From NCBI RefSeq assembly GCF_000003815.2, contig NC_049980.1, positions 30,933,045 through 30,993,044 of the forward strand: 60,000 bases of DNA, in the 5' to 3' direction. The translations under genes were made by a program, and so were the position numbers. This stretch comes from Branchiostoma floridae (lineage: Eukaryota > Chordata > Leptocardii > Amphioxiformes > Branchiostomatidae). Shown here piece by piece: positions 1 to 12,500 of this stretch. The first letter of the stretch is position 1, and each line of letters begins with the position of its first letter. The notes under the pieces were generated by a model. That model had not been told where the DNA came from. It saw only the letters and a program-made list of their open reading frames with translations, and ran no database searches.

Positions 1-1301
1 AATATGATAATTGTGGTGATTTAATGATAGCAATCATGTCTGAGTTACATACAAAATTTGAAGTGTACACACACCATAAGAAATAGATTATGAATATGAT
101 CATAATGTAAATGTCTTAGGCCAAGCAGCGAAACTGTTCTTAGCCAAAAATGGCCATTAGATGTAATTGTTTGGTGAACAAAAGAGGGTGAATACTGAAT
201 TTCTGTGACCCTTTTTTCTAGGGGCCTCCAAGAAAAGGTCTTGATAACGATTTGCAGGTACAAAAATCCCCAAAAATGTGGTGCACCTAACCTGCATGTT
301 AAAGGGCACTAAGGGCTTCTTCAAAATGTAAATGTACAGCAAAATTTTAAGCGTTTCAGCAAAGAATATATGCACCTTTTTTTGGATAGAGAAATATGAT
401 ATATTCTGGACAATGCAAATTGAATTGTTTTATTCCTTTTAAAGTATATCACAATCACAGACACACATTTTTGCACTTACAATGCACGCACCAGCTTGTA
501 TATGTAGAAGTATCCTTGCCTCCCTTGTAATACATTATGAAATACTATGTGGTGGTGCCAAATTTTTTGATTACCTTTAAACATATTGCAACTTTGGTGT
601 TATGGTGAACCTTCTTTCACTCCTAATATATTGGAGTCCTATTCTGTGTTGTAGCCAAGAGTGCAAGAAGATTCTGTAGATTCTGTACAATCTCTGGATA
701 TTCCCTTAGAAGATTTTGATTTATGTCACTTGAGATCAAACGATTGACTTGAAATTTAGGGTTTATAACTGGGAGACTACCCTAACATGTTCCTAGCACC
801 CTGATCAGAGTCTGTGTTGACAGAGAATATGGTCACAATATCTACCAGTAGAGTCAATGACTCTGCCAGGTCATAAACTCTACCCTGACATACATGTATA
901 TATAAAATGAGGAAGATTCAGGTGTAGCTATTTTCTAAATAAAAGTTATCTGTTGCTTTCATTACTTATTTTTCTGCAGATGATGTTAGAAGAGTGAGGG
1001 CTTTGGCATCCATGCTTTCCCTCTTTTTCCAAATATGTCCAAAGGAGTCCACTACCAATGATAATGCCCTTCATTTGGGTTTCTATCCATTCCTTAGAAC
1101 TAGATCTGGAACAAGCTTCCTTGTGATTGCTTCCTTAATGGTTACATGTACTGATGAACCTTAAACTTTAAAAGACCAACAAACATCTGACATTATATAA
1201 TCCAGTACAGCAACCTAAAAGATTTGAGTGACTCATAGAGCATTTGTTTGTGCTAAACCTGAAGTAGATCTATTAGGATTTTCCTTGTCTTCCTACAACA
1301 G
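1..1301. other. Sequence upstream of the first recognised exon; no gene seen
   Basis: AT-rich sequence, probably intron of the coiled-coil gene. A possible acceptor (TTTTTCTGCAG) near 980 is followed by ATGATGTTAGAAGAGTGA, which stops after five codons, so I did not call an exon. No repeat or RNA gene was recognised. Confidence 0.5.
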
Positions 1302-4300
1302 GCCACAGAATCGGAAAGAGAAGAAATCGAGGAGAGTCTGAGGTCCCAGATCGAGGAGCTGCAGTACCAGAAGGATGAGCTAGAGGCGCAGCTGGACGAA
1401 CTCAGGGAGGAGTTTGAGAACAAAGTGTTCAATGAGACCAAAGAACTTCAGAAGACATTCTCAGAGTGAGCATTATATCTGTTTACCATTAGCATATTAT
1501 GCACTAGTTTATCTTTGTCCATGGGGTAACCTACATCCATTGTATTTTTTTTAGAAATGGTATTTAAGGATATCAAGTTGAAGGATGGTGGTTTCAAATT
1601 TCAATATTTTCGAAATAGTGCAGTTTGTAACTATCCTAAATCCCCTTTTTTTTTAAATCAACAAATTTAGGTCACCCAGAGGATAAAGAAGAACTAATGT
1701 AGCCCTCTATTTCTGAATTGATGTGTGAACATGTTAACAATTAACTAACTGTAAGTCTTTTTGCCATTTAGTTTAATCAGTAGTATTCTTTACTATAATT
1801 GCATTCATTTTATTGGTATAAGGAGACAAAACATTAGAAGATGCAATACCAGAAATCTAGTAAAATGATAAAATATTTAGGGTAAGCCAAATCCTTACAT
1901 GTGCTTAAAGATTACATCAGGTAGCACCTGTTAAATGTAGGTACATAATCACATATAGCACAGAGTAACAAATGATGGTAGACTCTTACTTATGATTAGA
2001 GACTGATATGATGTTGATGATATTGTAAATATAGCAAGATAGTGGTTAACAGATGGAAGATCTTACTTCTACTTAAACACATTCCAGGAAAGTTGCCACC
2101 CTCCTGAAGGAGAATGAGGAGTCCCACAAGAAGGTGAAGACGCTGGAAGACGAGCTGACCAACTCCCGCACGGCCGCGGGACTGCAGAGCGGGGAGAACA
2201 GGAAACTGCTGACACGGCTGCACGAGGCCGACTCGCAGATCAACAAACTTAGAGGTACAAACACTTGTGGTAATATTATAGAGGCCTAACTTAGTTCATC
2301 TGACAAAGCTGCAGCTGTTTTAAGTGTATTGGATGGCATTCATAGCCATTGACAGATGTGTTCATGTATGTGTTGATGGCATTTAGCACCAAGCACAACT
2401 GTTGTGTTTCCCTTTGTGTGGACAGCATTCAGCACCAAGGACAGGTGTGTTTGCTTGTATGTGGATGGTATTCAGCACCTAGGGCAGATATGTTAACCTG
2501 TGTGTGGATGGCATTCAGCACCAAGCACAGATGTGTTTATCTGTGTGTCGATGGTGTTCAGCACCAAGGACAGGCATGTTTAGTTGTGTGTGGATGATGT
2601 TAAACACAAAGGACTGATGTATTAGCCTGTGTGTGGATGGTGTTCAGGGACAGGTGTGTTAGCCTGTGTGTGGATGGTGTTCAGCATCAAGGTTAGGTGT
2701 GTTTGCTTGTGTGTGGATGGTGTTTTGCACCAGTGATGTTATGAAAGTCCCTATTCGATTGTGTCACTGAAATTCACTTGACCAGTTATCAAGTTCATTG
2801 TCTGTTGTGTTCCTGTAACCAGAAATTCTCACAACCTTTTTGACATCTCAAACTTGCAGAAAACCTCGAGAAGGCGGAAGCACAGATCAGTGTCAAGGAT
2901 CAGGAGAAGAACCATGTTCTACACGAGAAGTCTCAGCAGCAGTCTGAGATCAGCAGACTCAAGGCCAAGATCACCACTCAGGAGGCGCTCATCAAGACTG
3001 CCGAGGACGGCCGTGAGAAGGTTGAGAGCGAGTGGAGGAAAACTATGGAGGACCTGAAAGCCACGGACTCTGTTAGGATAGAGGTTGGTACAATTTTGTC
3101 TTTGTCATTTTTGTAACATAGAATGAAGTTGCCTATCCATGTAAATGTAAATATTATAGCAATAGATAATATGAGACTTGATAATTTACATGATCATAAA
3201 GCAACAGGATAGAGGTTGGTACTGCTACTTTGGGTTAGTTTTGCATCATAAATTACAGAAAAGGTGGATTTTTTTGTCTTCCCCTGTCTCCAAAAAAAGT
3301 CAAACATTATATAACATGGATCTTTGTACATATCCCTGTAAACTGTAACTATAGCTTATATGCGACTATATCAAGTATACAATAAGTATATGACTGGTAG
3401 TTTTTTTGTTGTAACCTTTGTGTCTGTATCTATATTTAGTCCTAAATCCAGTTTTCATTAAATGTTTGATTTTAGTACTCTAGAGTGTGATATGTTATAA
3501 TTTTACTTGAAGGTGAGCCAATTTTACAAAATTGATGAAAATAATCTAATATTTGTTCAATATACTTATATAGAAATGATTTGGACATGTATGCCTGTAC
3601 GAAAAGTGAACCCTTTATAAGAGATTCTTGTTTATTTTTAGTTGGAAAGACTGAAGTCACAACTGAAGGAGTTAGACAATGAGTACCAAGAATCCTGCCA
3701 AGAAAGGACTGAGATGGCCAAGAAGCTTGAAATTTCTGCCAAGGAAGCAGAATCTCTCAGGGCCAGGGTGGACTCACTGCTGTCTGATCTTGAACAGCTG
3801 GATTCTCAGGTATGTTTTTGTTGTAACCTTTTTTGAAACTTTATGAGATACTTAAATTGTCTGGGAGGCTAATTGTCATTGGCAAGGTTATGAAGGAGGA
3901 GGTAAAGGGGATACAGATGACATGATTTAAGTCCTATTTAAGAAATCAATGTTTTTTTCTGGTTGATATCATATCCTTTGAATTAACTGTTGTAGAAGAC
4001 GCTATGAAAGTCCCCATTCTTTTTCGTCAATAAAATTCAAATGGGAATGACCGATTATCAAGTTCTTTGTCTGTTATGTTTGTGTCAGCAGAAAGCTAAT
4101 TGCTGGAGGGTTGTTATACATGTACTGGCTATGCAGAATACATAACAATTGTTTGTTGTTTTCCTTTACAGAAAGCAGGATTGCTGGAGATGGTAGGAGC
4201 CAGAGACAGAAAGATGGAGTCTCTGTTAGCCCAGTACAGGGCACTAGAGGACCAGCTACAGAGGGACAGACTGTTATAGTAACTAACGATTGTCTGTTGT

Positions 4301-6518
4301 GTTTGTGTACAGAAAGCAGGTTTGCTGGAGGAGGTAGGAGCCAGAGACAGAAAGATGGAGTCTCTGTTAGCCCAGTACAGGGCACTAGAGGACCAGCTAC
4401 AGAGGGACAGGCGGGACCTGCTCTCAGAACAGGACCTCAGTCAGAGACTCATGGGACAGGTACAGATTATAGATATGTCTTCTTTTAACTATCTGCAAAT
4501 CTTAAAATGCCAACACGAAATTGAAGTAGTCTTCACTTCTTATACAATCATGTACATGCATGTATGTCAGCTGAAAACAAACATCCATAATGTTAAGATA
4601 GTTCATATTCCTTTGAAAGGTGCATGATACATGCACAACAATTGTACAAAATAAAAGTGCAAAATAAAGGTATAGAATAAAGCTTTGCATCCTAATAACT
4701 GGTACCTGAAACCATAGGTCCTTACATTTCTTTAGATTGCAATTCCTACAAATAGAGGCTACCTAAAAATGATGAGTGTGTTAGTTGCCTATTAGCGAGT
4801 GCATGTAGAATATGTTCTGTGATTTCCTGAGGCGAGGAAAGATTTCTTGTTTTGACTTTGACTTTGATGATGATATCATAAATGATGAGGCTCCTATCAC
4901 AACAATGACCAAATTACATAATTCCTCTCTCTCTCTCTCTTCCAGCTTGCAGAGCTTCAGCAGAAGTATCAGCTGGATGCTGAGGCCAGAACCGGTGACT
5001 TTGAAGAACAGAACGCCAAACTCCTGCAGGACAACTACAAGCTCCTCAACACCATTGAGCTAAAGGAGGCAGAGCTTGAGGTAATGCAGAAAGCATTGGA
5101 GGAAACAATTTTTGCCGAAAAAAATTTTTTTCTTCATTTTGAATAGATTGTACAATGGCAAAACGAGAATACAATTTCGTTCCTCATTTTGAATATTGTT
5201 ACCTTTAAAACTGTAGTATTCAAAACTAAAAAACATTCTTCATGAAAAATTCAATTTTTCTAACTGATGTGAACAAAGATCCATTTTCAACTTTGAATTA
5301 AAAACCAATTTTGTTTCTCTAGAGGTCCAAGTGTAGTTGCCAAATTGGAAATGTAAATCATGGTTTACTGTATTGTTAGACATTAAATGATAATTGCAAA
5401 ACCTGTTCCAGCACACAATGTGTATGACATTGACCTGTCAAATGTTATCTCATACAATATAAAGATTGGCAACATCCAACAATGCTTGTGGGAAGAGGGA
5501 GCACTGTGCATGAATTTTTCATGATCTTGGAACAAAGATCTTTTCACCACTGGTGGTGTAATGGGGGTTTGGCGTTTTCACCTTCATGGGCAGTGAAGGC
5601 ATTGTTTGTGATGACTGTCTGTCTAACTGTTGGTGTTTTAGTGTGTATGTTGGCTTGTCTGTGTATCTGTCTGTGTGTCTTTGTTACTGACTTACGTAAT
5701 CCAGCATTCAAGTGGACTATTGTGAGGTCAACATTAACACTCTTAATGGATTGCGAGGATATTTAGTTAATATTGAAAGTCACAACTGAAATTGTTGGAA
5801 GCAGTTGAGTGTCAATGAAGAAGAGTGATTCAGAGCCAAGGTGGTCCAAACTTATAAGTCTTGTTTTTAGTTTTGGTTATTTAATGGTTATTCTCGGGCA
5901 TGTTGTCATCATATACATTTCAGTAGACATTTTGATTAAGTGTTTATATGATATGTCTATTACTTTTCTTCAGGAATCTTCAAGACTACTGAAGGAAGAA
6001 CTGGAAGAATCTGAAACCAAAGCAACAGAAAAGGAAAAGGTATTGCTGTGTGGTTTCTAATCATTGCATTTTTTTCATGAATCTGTAATATAGTTTACAA
6101 ATTATATAATCATTGCATATCCCACATCATGATCATGATAATAATGATAATAATGTGGAAGTCTGTTCACAGTCTGTTTTTTTCTCTCAATTTTATGGGA
6201 AGAATATCTTGGATGCATCTGCATTACTTAGACCTAGTGCTATAAAATGTTAATGAATAGAAAAACTTTTTCCCTTTTTTTTCTTTATTCACAATGACAC
6301 AACTAATATACAACTTATCATGCTGCTTAGCTTTTGTTGTCAAGTTCCTGATGGTTTACTGTATACATGTAGAAAATGGCCTTGACAATCTTACATTTTG
6401 TTGACACTTGTTTTCTTTGTCCTTCCTATAGATGCTTTCAGCAGCCAAGAGAGATGTGGAGAAATTCAGAGGAATGACGGCGGAAAAAGACAGAACCATC
6501 TCTAGACTTGAAGATGAG
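1302..6518 (+). CDS. Coiled-coil gene, exons 1-8 of those visible
   Basis: These eight exons encode about the first 386 visible residues. Example stretches are EEIEESLRSQIEELQYQKDE in the first exon and ELERLKSQLKELDNEYQES across exons 3-4. Exon joints run phase 0, 2, 1, 0, 0, 0, 0, 0. The switch to phase 0 introns from exon 3 onward fits modular growth of a helical rod, since such exons can be gained or lost without a frame change. Exon 6 follows a CT-rich acceptor tract at 4927-4942. No globular domain is visible. Confidence 0.82.
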
Positions 6519-9500
6519 GTTTGTCTGTTTGTTTGCTTGTTTTAATTCATTAATTAGAAGTTGAAAATGTAACCTGCATTTCCTGTTATGGAACAATCTT
6601 TTATAATGATGTTAATAGCTAAATGTAAATTTAACAATCAGTGTAAAACCTTTGCAATTTGTAAGTAGTAAAAAGAATACTATTAGAAACACCTGTAAAT
6701 CCTAACATGTTGAGATTCAGATAAAACAACATTGACCTACTACTAGTCTTTAAAACCTGTAGATTTTAATGTACCAATACACTTGACCTCAAGATATACT
6801 AGTACATTATAATTAGTTGTACCCCAATTTTTTTTTTACATATTAAGTTTTTTTTTTCCTGCCACGATTTTGCTCAGTCATTACATTTACATTATAAACC
6901 ATTTGGACTATAATCATTGGTAAGACTTACCAACCTAACCCTGTCCCCATCTGCCCCATACTTTGCTGACATTGTTGTGTCAGGTTCCATGGACAATGAG
7001 AAAGGTGAGATGGGTGTAGACTAAGACAAGACACATAGCTCACCTGCCTTCGTTATAATCACAGATAGTTAGTACCTCCTATCACAGAGCATACTACGGC
7101 AATAGCTTGGTATATACTGGACTCAATTTTTGTTACTTGAAGGAGAAAATGTTTAAATCTATCTGGTGAACACATATTTGCTGACCTATGTTGCTGCAGT
7201 GTAATGGTGCCATCATTGACTGCACATGCCTATAGTCATGTTTGTACTTCACCATTAATGATGTTTATTTTTGTCTCTGCCTTTCACTCAAAATGATCAA
7301 CAGTTACACTGTTTTCTTGTCACCACTATGCATATCATTAAAAGCTCCTTCATTTCCACACTAACTGCTAACATCTCCTAGGCACTAACTCCATGTACAT
7401 GTATCCTATATCTATTGTACTTTGATAAATACACTTTATCATCATTGTCATTCAAGTTAGAGTCTTTAGCCATGTATTTTTCTTTTGCCCTACAAAATCA
7501 AGCCTGAAAAGTTAGCATATAAGAGAAGCTTCTCTACAGTGACATTGCATTTGAAACATATGTAAGATAGCAGAGAGACTGTTTAATCGTTATTTTCCAT
7601 TTGCTGTTTTACCTGTTCAGCTGCACAACAAGGAGAAACAGAAACTGTTGTTAGAAAACCAGCTACAGGCCACAAAGAGTCGCATTGAACAGATGGAAGA
7701 CAATGAGAGGCAGTCAGCAACAAGTTTGAAGGTAAGGGTAGGAAAAATTCATCTGGTCTATCAAACATATCTTATAGTTGCTACCCTCAATAGAACTGAT
7801 GCAATAGTCTCACTTTTGATAGGTAAGAGAATTCAATACCAAAGACCTAAAGTCTGGTAGTTTTTTTCTGCTTAGCGCTCATCATTTGGGAAACAGCATG
7901 GGAGTTAAACACCGCTTCCATTCGACCCCGCTGTAGTGATTCCACAATTTGTGTTGCCCAAGGGCCCGACAGAACAGAGATGGACGCCACCATAGGCACC
8001 ATGTATGGTGTGGGAGGACTTTATCTAACTCAGTGGGCTATTGACCTAAGGATACTCCTCACAACAGAATGAGTACAGACTTGAAGTCTAGTAACAACAA
8101 ACTTTCAACCCTGGACCATGTTTAACTATGAACACAGTTGATGTACTTTCATGCTTATATCTAAGGTGTTAACAACATGTTTTCTCAAATTAGTTGTTAA
8201 GAAATTGCATAAAACGTGGTTAGATTGTTTTATGGTCATTCTATATAATCTTATTACTGAAAAAATGGTTTCATTTTTAGGATAAGTGCAACAAGCTGGA
8301 AGGTCAGCTGAGTGAACTGACAGAAGAAAAGAGAAGGCTGCAGAAGGAGTTGAGGGAAGGACAGAAGGAGGCAGACAGAATCAAAGAGGAAAACAAGTCA
8401 TTGCAGAATGGTATGTATTCAGTTGAATCCTAGCATTACCTACAAATGGTTACTGTACATGTAAATGCAGTAATGTTCTCGGTAGTTTTATGTTCACAGT
8501 TTTCACCGCGGCCACTTCACTGCGAACTTAAAACCACTGTGACAATTTTTCCACAAAAGCATGTGACTACAGTCTATGATGGTACTGTGAACTTAAAACC
8601 ACTGCGGACACTCCATTTTCCCGCTACCGCGAAAGTAAATCCCAGCAAACTAAAATGCATTTACTGTAACACAGACGTGTAGATATATAAGCAGTGTAAA
8701 TGCATGATTTTGACTGAAGGTAAGCCCTTGTGACAGATTCCGAACCTTCCCGAATAAAGCATTACCAACTAAATTGATTCTCTGAAACTTCAGAAACATT
8801 AGTAGAGGGAAGCCATGTAGCACAGCAGCTCCACTGTGGCTCAGGCAGAAGGCATGAGAACTAAACAACAACAACAACAACAATAATAATAGTAATGATA
8901 ATGATAATAATAATAATTATAATAACAAACAAACAATCTGTTACAGAGGTGAAAGATGCAGGAAGGTTGCTGGGTGAGTCCCAGGAGAGGGAAGCCATGC
9001 TGCAGCAGCACAGTAACTCCAGTTTGGAAAACATCCAGGCAGAACTCATGATAAGTAAACAACAACAATAACAACAACAATAATAACAAACAAACAAACA
9101 ATCTGTTACAGAGGTGAAAGATGCTGGAAGGTTGCTGGGTGAGTCTCAGGAGAGGGAAGCCATGCTACAGCAGCACAGTAACTCCACTAACTAGGCAGAA
9201 CTCATGATAAGTAAACAACAACAATAACAACTACAATAACAAACAAACAATCTGTTACAGAGGTGAAAGATGCAGGAAGGTTGCTGGGTGAGTCCCAGGA
9301 GAGAGAAGCCATGCTGCAGCAGCACAGTAACTCCAGTTTGGAAAACATCCAGGCAGAACTCATGAAAACCAAACAACAGCTGGAGAGGGACAAGAGAAAC
9401 CTGCAGGAGGACCTGCAGAATGCCAAGTTAGTCTTCATATTGCTTTATACAGTATGGCTTCTTTGTGTTTATTGGTTATCAAGGATTTTTCAAGAATGCC

Positions 9501-12500
9501 TTCAAGTTGGCAAACTTGGGAGTGAGTGAGTGAGTGAGTGAGTGAGAGTGAGTGAGTGAGTGAGTGAGTGAGTGAGTGAGTGAGTGAGTGAGTGAGTGAG
9601 TGAGTGAGTGAGTGAGTGAGTGAGTGAGTGAGTGAGTGAGTGAAAGTAGTAGCACATATTTCTGATCTAAGTTGCCTTCTTTCTGCAGGAATAAGATCAA
9701 TGTACTGGAGGCCACCATCAGAGAAAAAGAGCTCCATCTGGACCATTTCACCAGGAGCACAGAAGAAAAGGTGGGTTGTGTGAAGTACTAAACGGAAGTA
9801 CTTGAGAAGTCAACCTTTAAAGATTATTTGTACACTGAGCTCAACTTGTAATAAGTGTTGGTAGATGTCAAGCCTGTGTTCTCAGATATACTCTTCTTAT
9901 CAATGGTATAAGTTCAAACTGTCCATGCCTTTGCCAATGGCCATCTCAACATAAGACCACTTACACCTTTTTGGTGGTCCTCAGATTTTTTTCCTATGAC
10001 CCAAGTAATAAGAATCCTGTCTATCATAAGTGGCCTCAGGTACTGAAACCATTTTTTCCATGCCCCTTGGATGAACTCTTTAGACTGGTTTTGATTGTAC
10101 AATCTATTTATCTCTTATAAAAAATGCTGATTATTTTTCCTTACCCAGACCCAGTCCAGCATCAGAGCCATTGAGGACGGGCTGGAGAAAGCCAACCAGG
10201 CCCGGGAGAAGCTGAGGCAGGACCTGAAGGCTCAGGAACAGATCAACACTGCGCTCAAGTCACAGCTGCAGGAGGAGGTACGTTAATGAGCTACTGCCAT
10301 AGCCTGGGTACCATCCGGATAGTAGTTCGCTCCTGTGTTCGCTTCTGCTATCCGTCTGGAGACTTGCACATTCAAACCGTTTGGTGCTAATGTCAGTTAA
10401 TGTGCGATTCAAGGAATGGGTTCTAGAGCACTCGTTTGATGACAACAGGCGCTCGCGCAAGCAGACGGAGGGCTTGTCTGGTGTTGGAACGCCTGTTCGA
10501 ACAATTGCTTGAACCCCATTCCATAATTCGCTCATATTTGGGGACCAATCAGCGCCTGCATCCAAAATTTGGACGATTCCAGACGTTAAGATGGTTCGTG
10601 TTCCCAGACAGAAACACAGAGAAGCGACTGTATATAGTGTATATTGACTGTCAGACCTAGAAGCGACTGTATATAGTATATAATGAACGCAGGAGCAAAC
10701 TACTTTCCGGATGGTACCCAGGCTACTACTGCCACTCATCAGTCCTGTTGCTTGTATTTGTCACAGTAGAGATTTGATCCAGGAGAATTAGATTCTCTTA
10801 GGACAGAATGCAATTAGAATGATATGGGAATTCTATCAGTGATAGGGGTCTGTCTTAGGACAAGTTGGAATCGCATTCATAATGCAATAGGAAGACAGAC
10901 CACATACAAAAGTGTAGTACCAGTACACCAGGGTCATTGCTTGACACATACAAGCAATGGGAGCATGCCACAGATAGTTACTAGAGTTTGTCATCAATCA
11001 GTGACTGGTTTTGACAGGTAAAGTACACATACCTCCAAATTTTCGATGACTGTCAGTCCATCATGTTCACGGAGTGACCTAGTTCTCGCGAGAGTTGCGA
11101 GAACTAGGTCGAGACTTGCATGCCACAGATAGGTTTCCATTCATCCAAATGAAAAGTGCATTATATTGTAAATTCAACATTCTGATTCAATCTAAGACTT
11201 GTACTAACTGTCAGATATCTGTGTGTGTTCATGTACATGTAGGTATCTGCTCGGAGGTTATCTGAACAGAGGAATGAGGAGCTTCAGCAGGAGATCCGAG
11301 AACAGAAGACTGAGAAGGGGCTTTACTGCAGTAACCTCGAGGTCAGGCTTCAAACACTACACAGAAGAAATACAATTACATTAATAATAATACCAGCAAA
11401 AGGGGCCTTTCGAGAGTGTCCTTAGCTATGTTTACTAACTTTGTGAAAAATAACATGTATTGTTTTCTGTTTGTGTGTTGGTCTGTCTGCATTTCTGCAT
11501 CATTTTTCAAAATACAGTGCTGGTCACTGCGAGTGACAGGAAGTGCAGGCTAGAGTTGCCAGAAGTTGTCGTAGTTAATCAACATTCTATAACAAACATT
11601 CCAAGTCAGGAGATCAATGAAGAGCCTAGTTGTAGCTCACATGGAGGTGCTGTTTTTGGTCTGTTTGTTTGTATTTTCACAGTTATATATTTTCCATAAT
11701 ATGCTAGTTTGCAATGTTTGCAGTTCATTAGAGGGGAATAACTATAACCTCACCTCACCGGTCCCATAGCCTCACCGGCCGTAGGGGCAGCAACTATAAG
11801 CATTCTCTTTATTTTAAACAAACCCATGATGAAGTGACATTTACTTGTACAGATAGGTTATGATAAAGGACAGTTCATTTGAAGGTAACATACAAAATGT
11901 GTTTCCATCCCTCGAAAATAATTTTCATCTGGATGGTAGAATATAGGATATAGGAGAATTCTTTTACACAAACAGTAGGGTATTAGGCTTACATTTTGAA
12001 GTCTTTCAGACACCTTCCTCTCTCACACTTCTTCTTCTGACTGGAGTTCTGCTTCTTGTCACCATAAGTAGCCAATGTAGGTGGCGCTTTTGCGGCAAGA
12101 AAACAATCCCAGATGCTGCTAAGCTTCTATTTATTTTGAACCCATGTGTTCAGGAGGAGCTGAAGGTTGCCAGACTGCAGATTTCTGACCAGAAGAAACA
12201 GATGCAGAGGCTACAGAAAACTGAGAAGTCCTCCATCACCCTCCAGTATCAAGTGTACGTTGAACTTTTTTTTTCTTTCTTGGGTAAAATTAAGGAACTG
12301 AGAAATACTTATTGTCAAGCAGATATCAGCTAGTCAGCTGGTCAGTGTTGTATTGTCCCTGGTGGAATTAAAATGAAGTAAATGTTTTTTTTTTGCAGCA
12401 TCTACTCATTTCTATTATAATTTTATACTTTTATTGGTAAAAGATAAATTACTTAGAAAAGAGCACGAAATGTTGCAAAACAGGTATAAAATGCTGAGAA

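Noticed and set aside
980-1000. Possible exon after the acceptor TTTTTCTGCAG
   Set aside because: The ATG frame stops after five codons, and the other frames lack the coiled-coil composition and a compatible donor.
8841-9438. Minus-strand ORFs repeating CLDVFQTGVTVLLQHGF
   Set aside because: They are antisense of the triplicated exon 11 and CAA/ATT repeats.
9435-9760. Minus-strand ORFs with SLTH repeats
   Set aside because: They come entirely from the (GAGT)n microsatellite.
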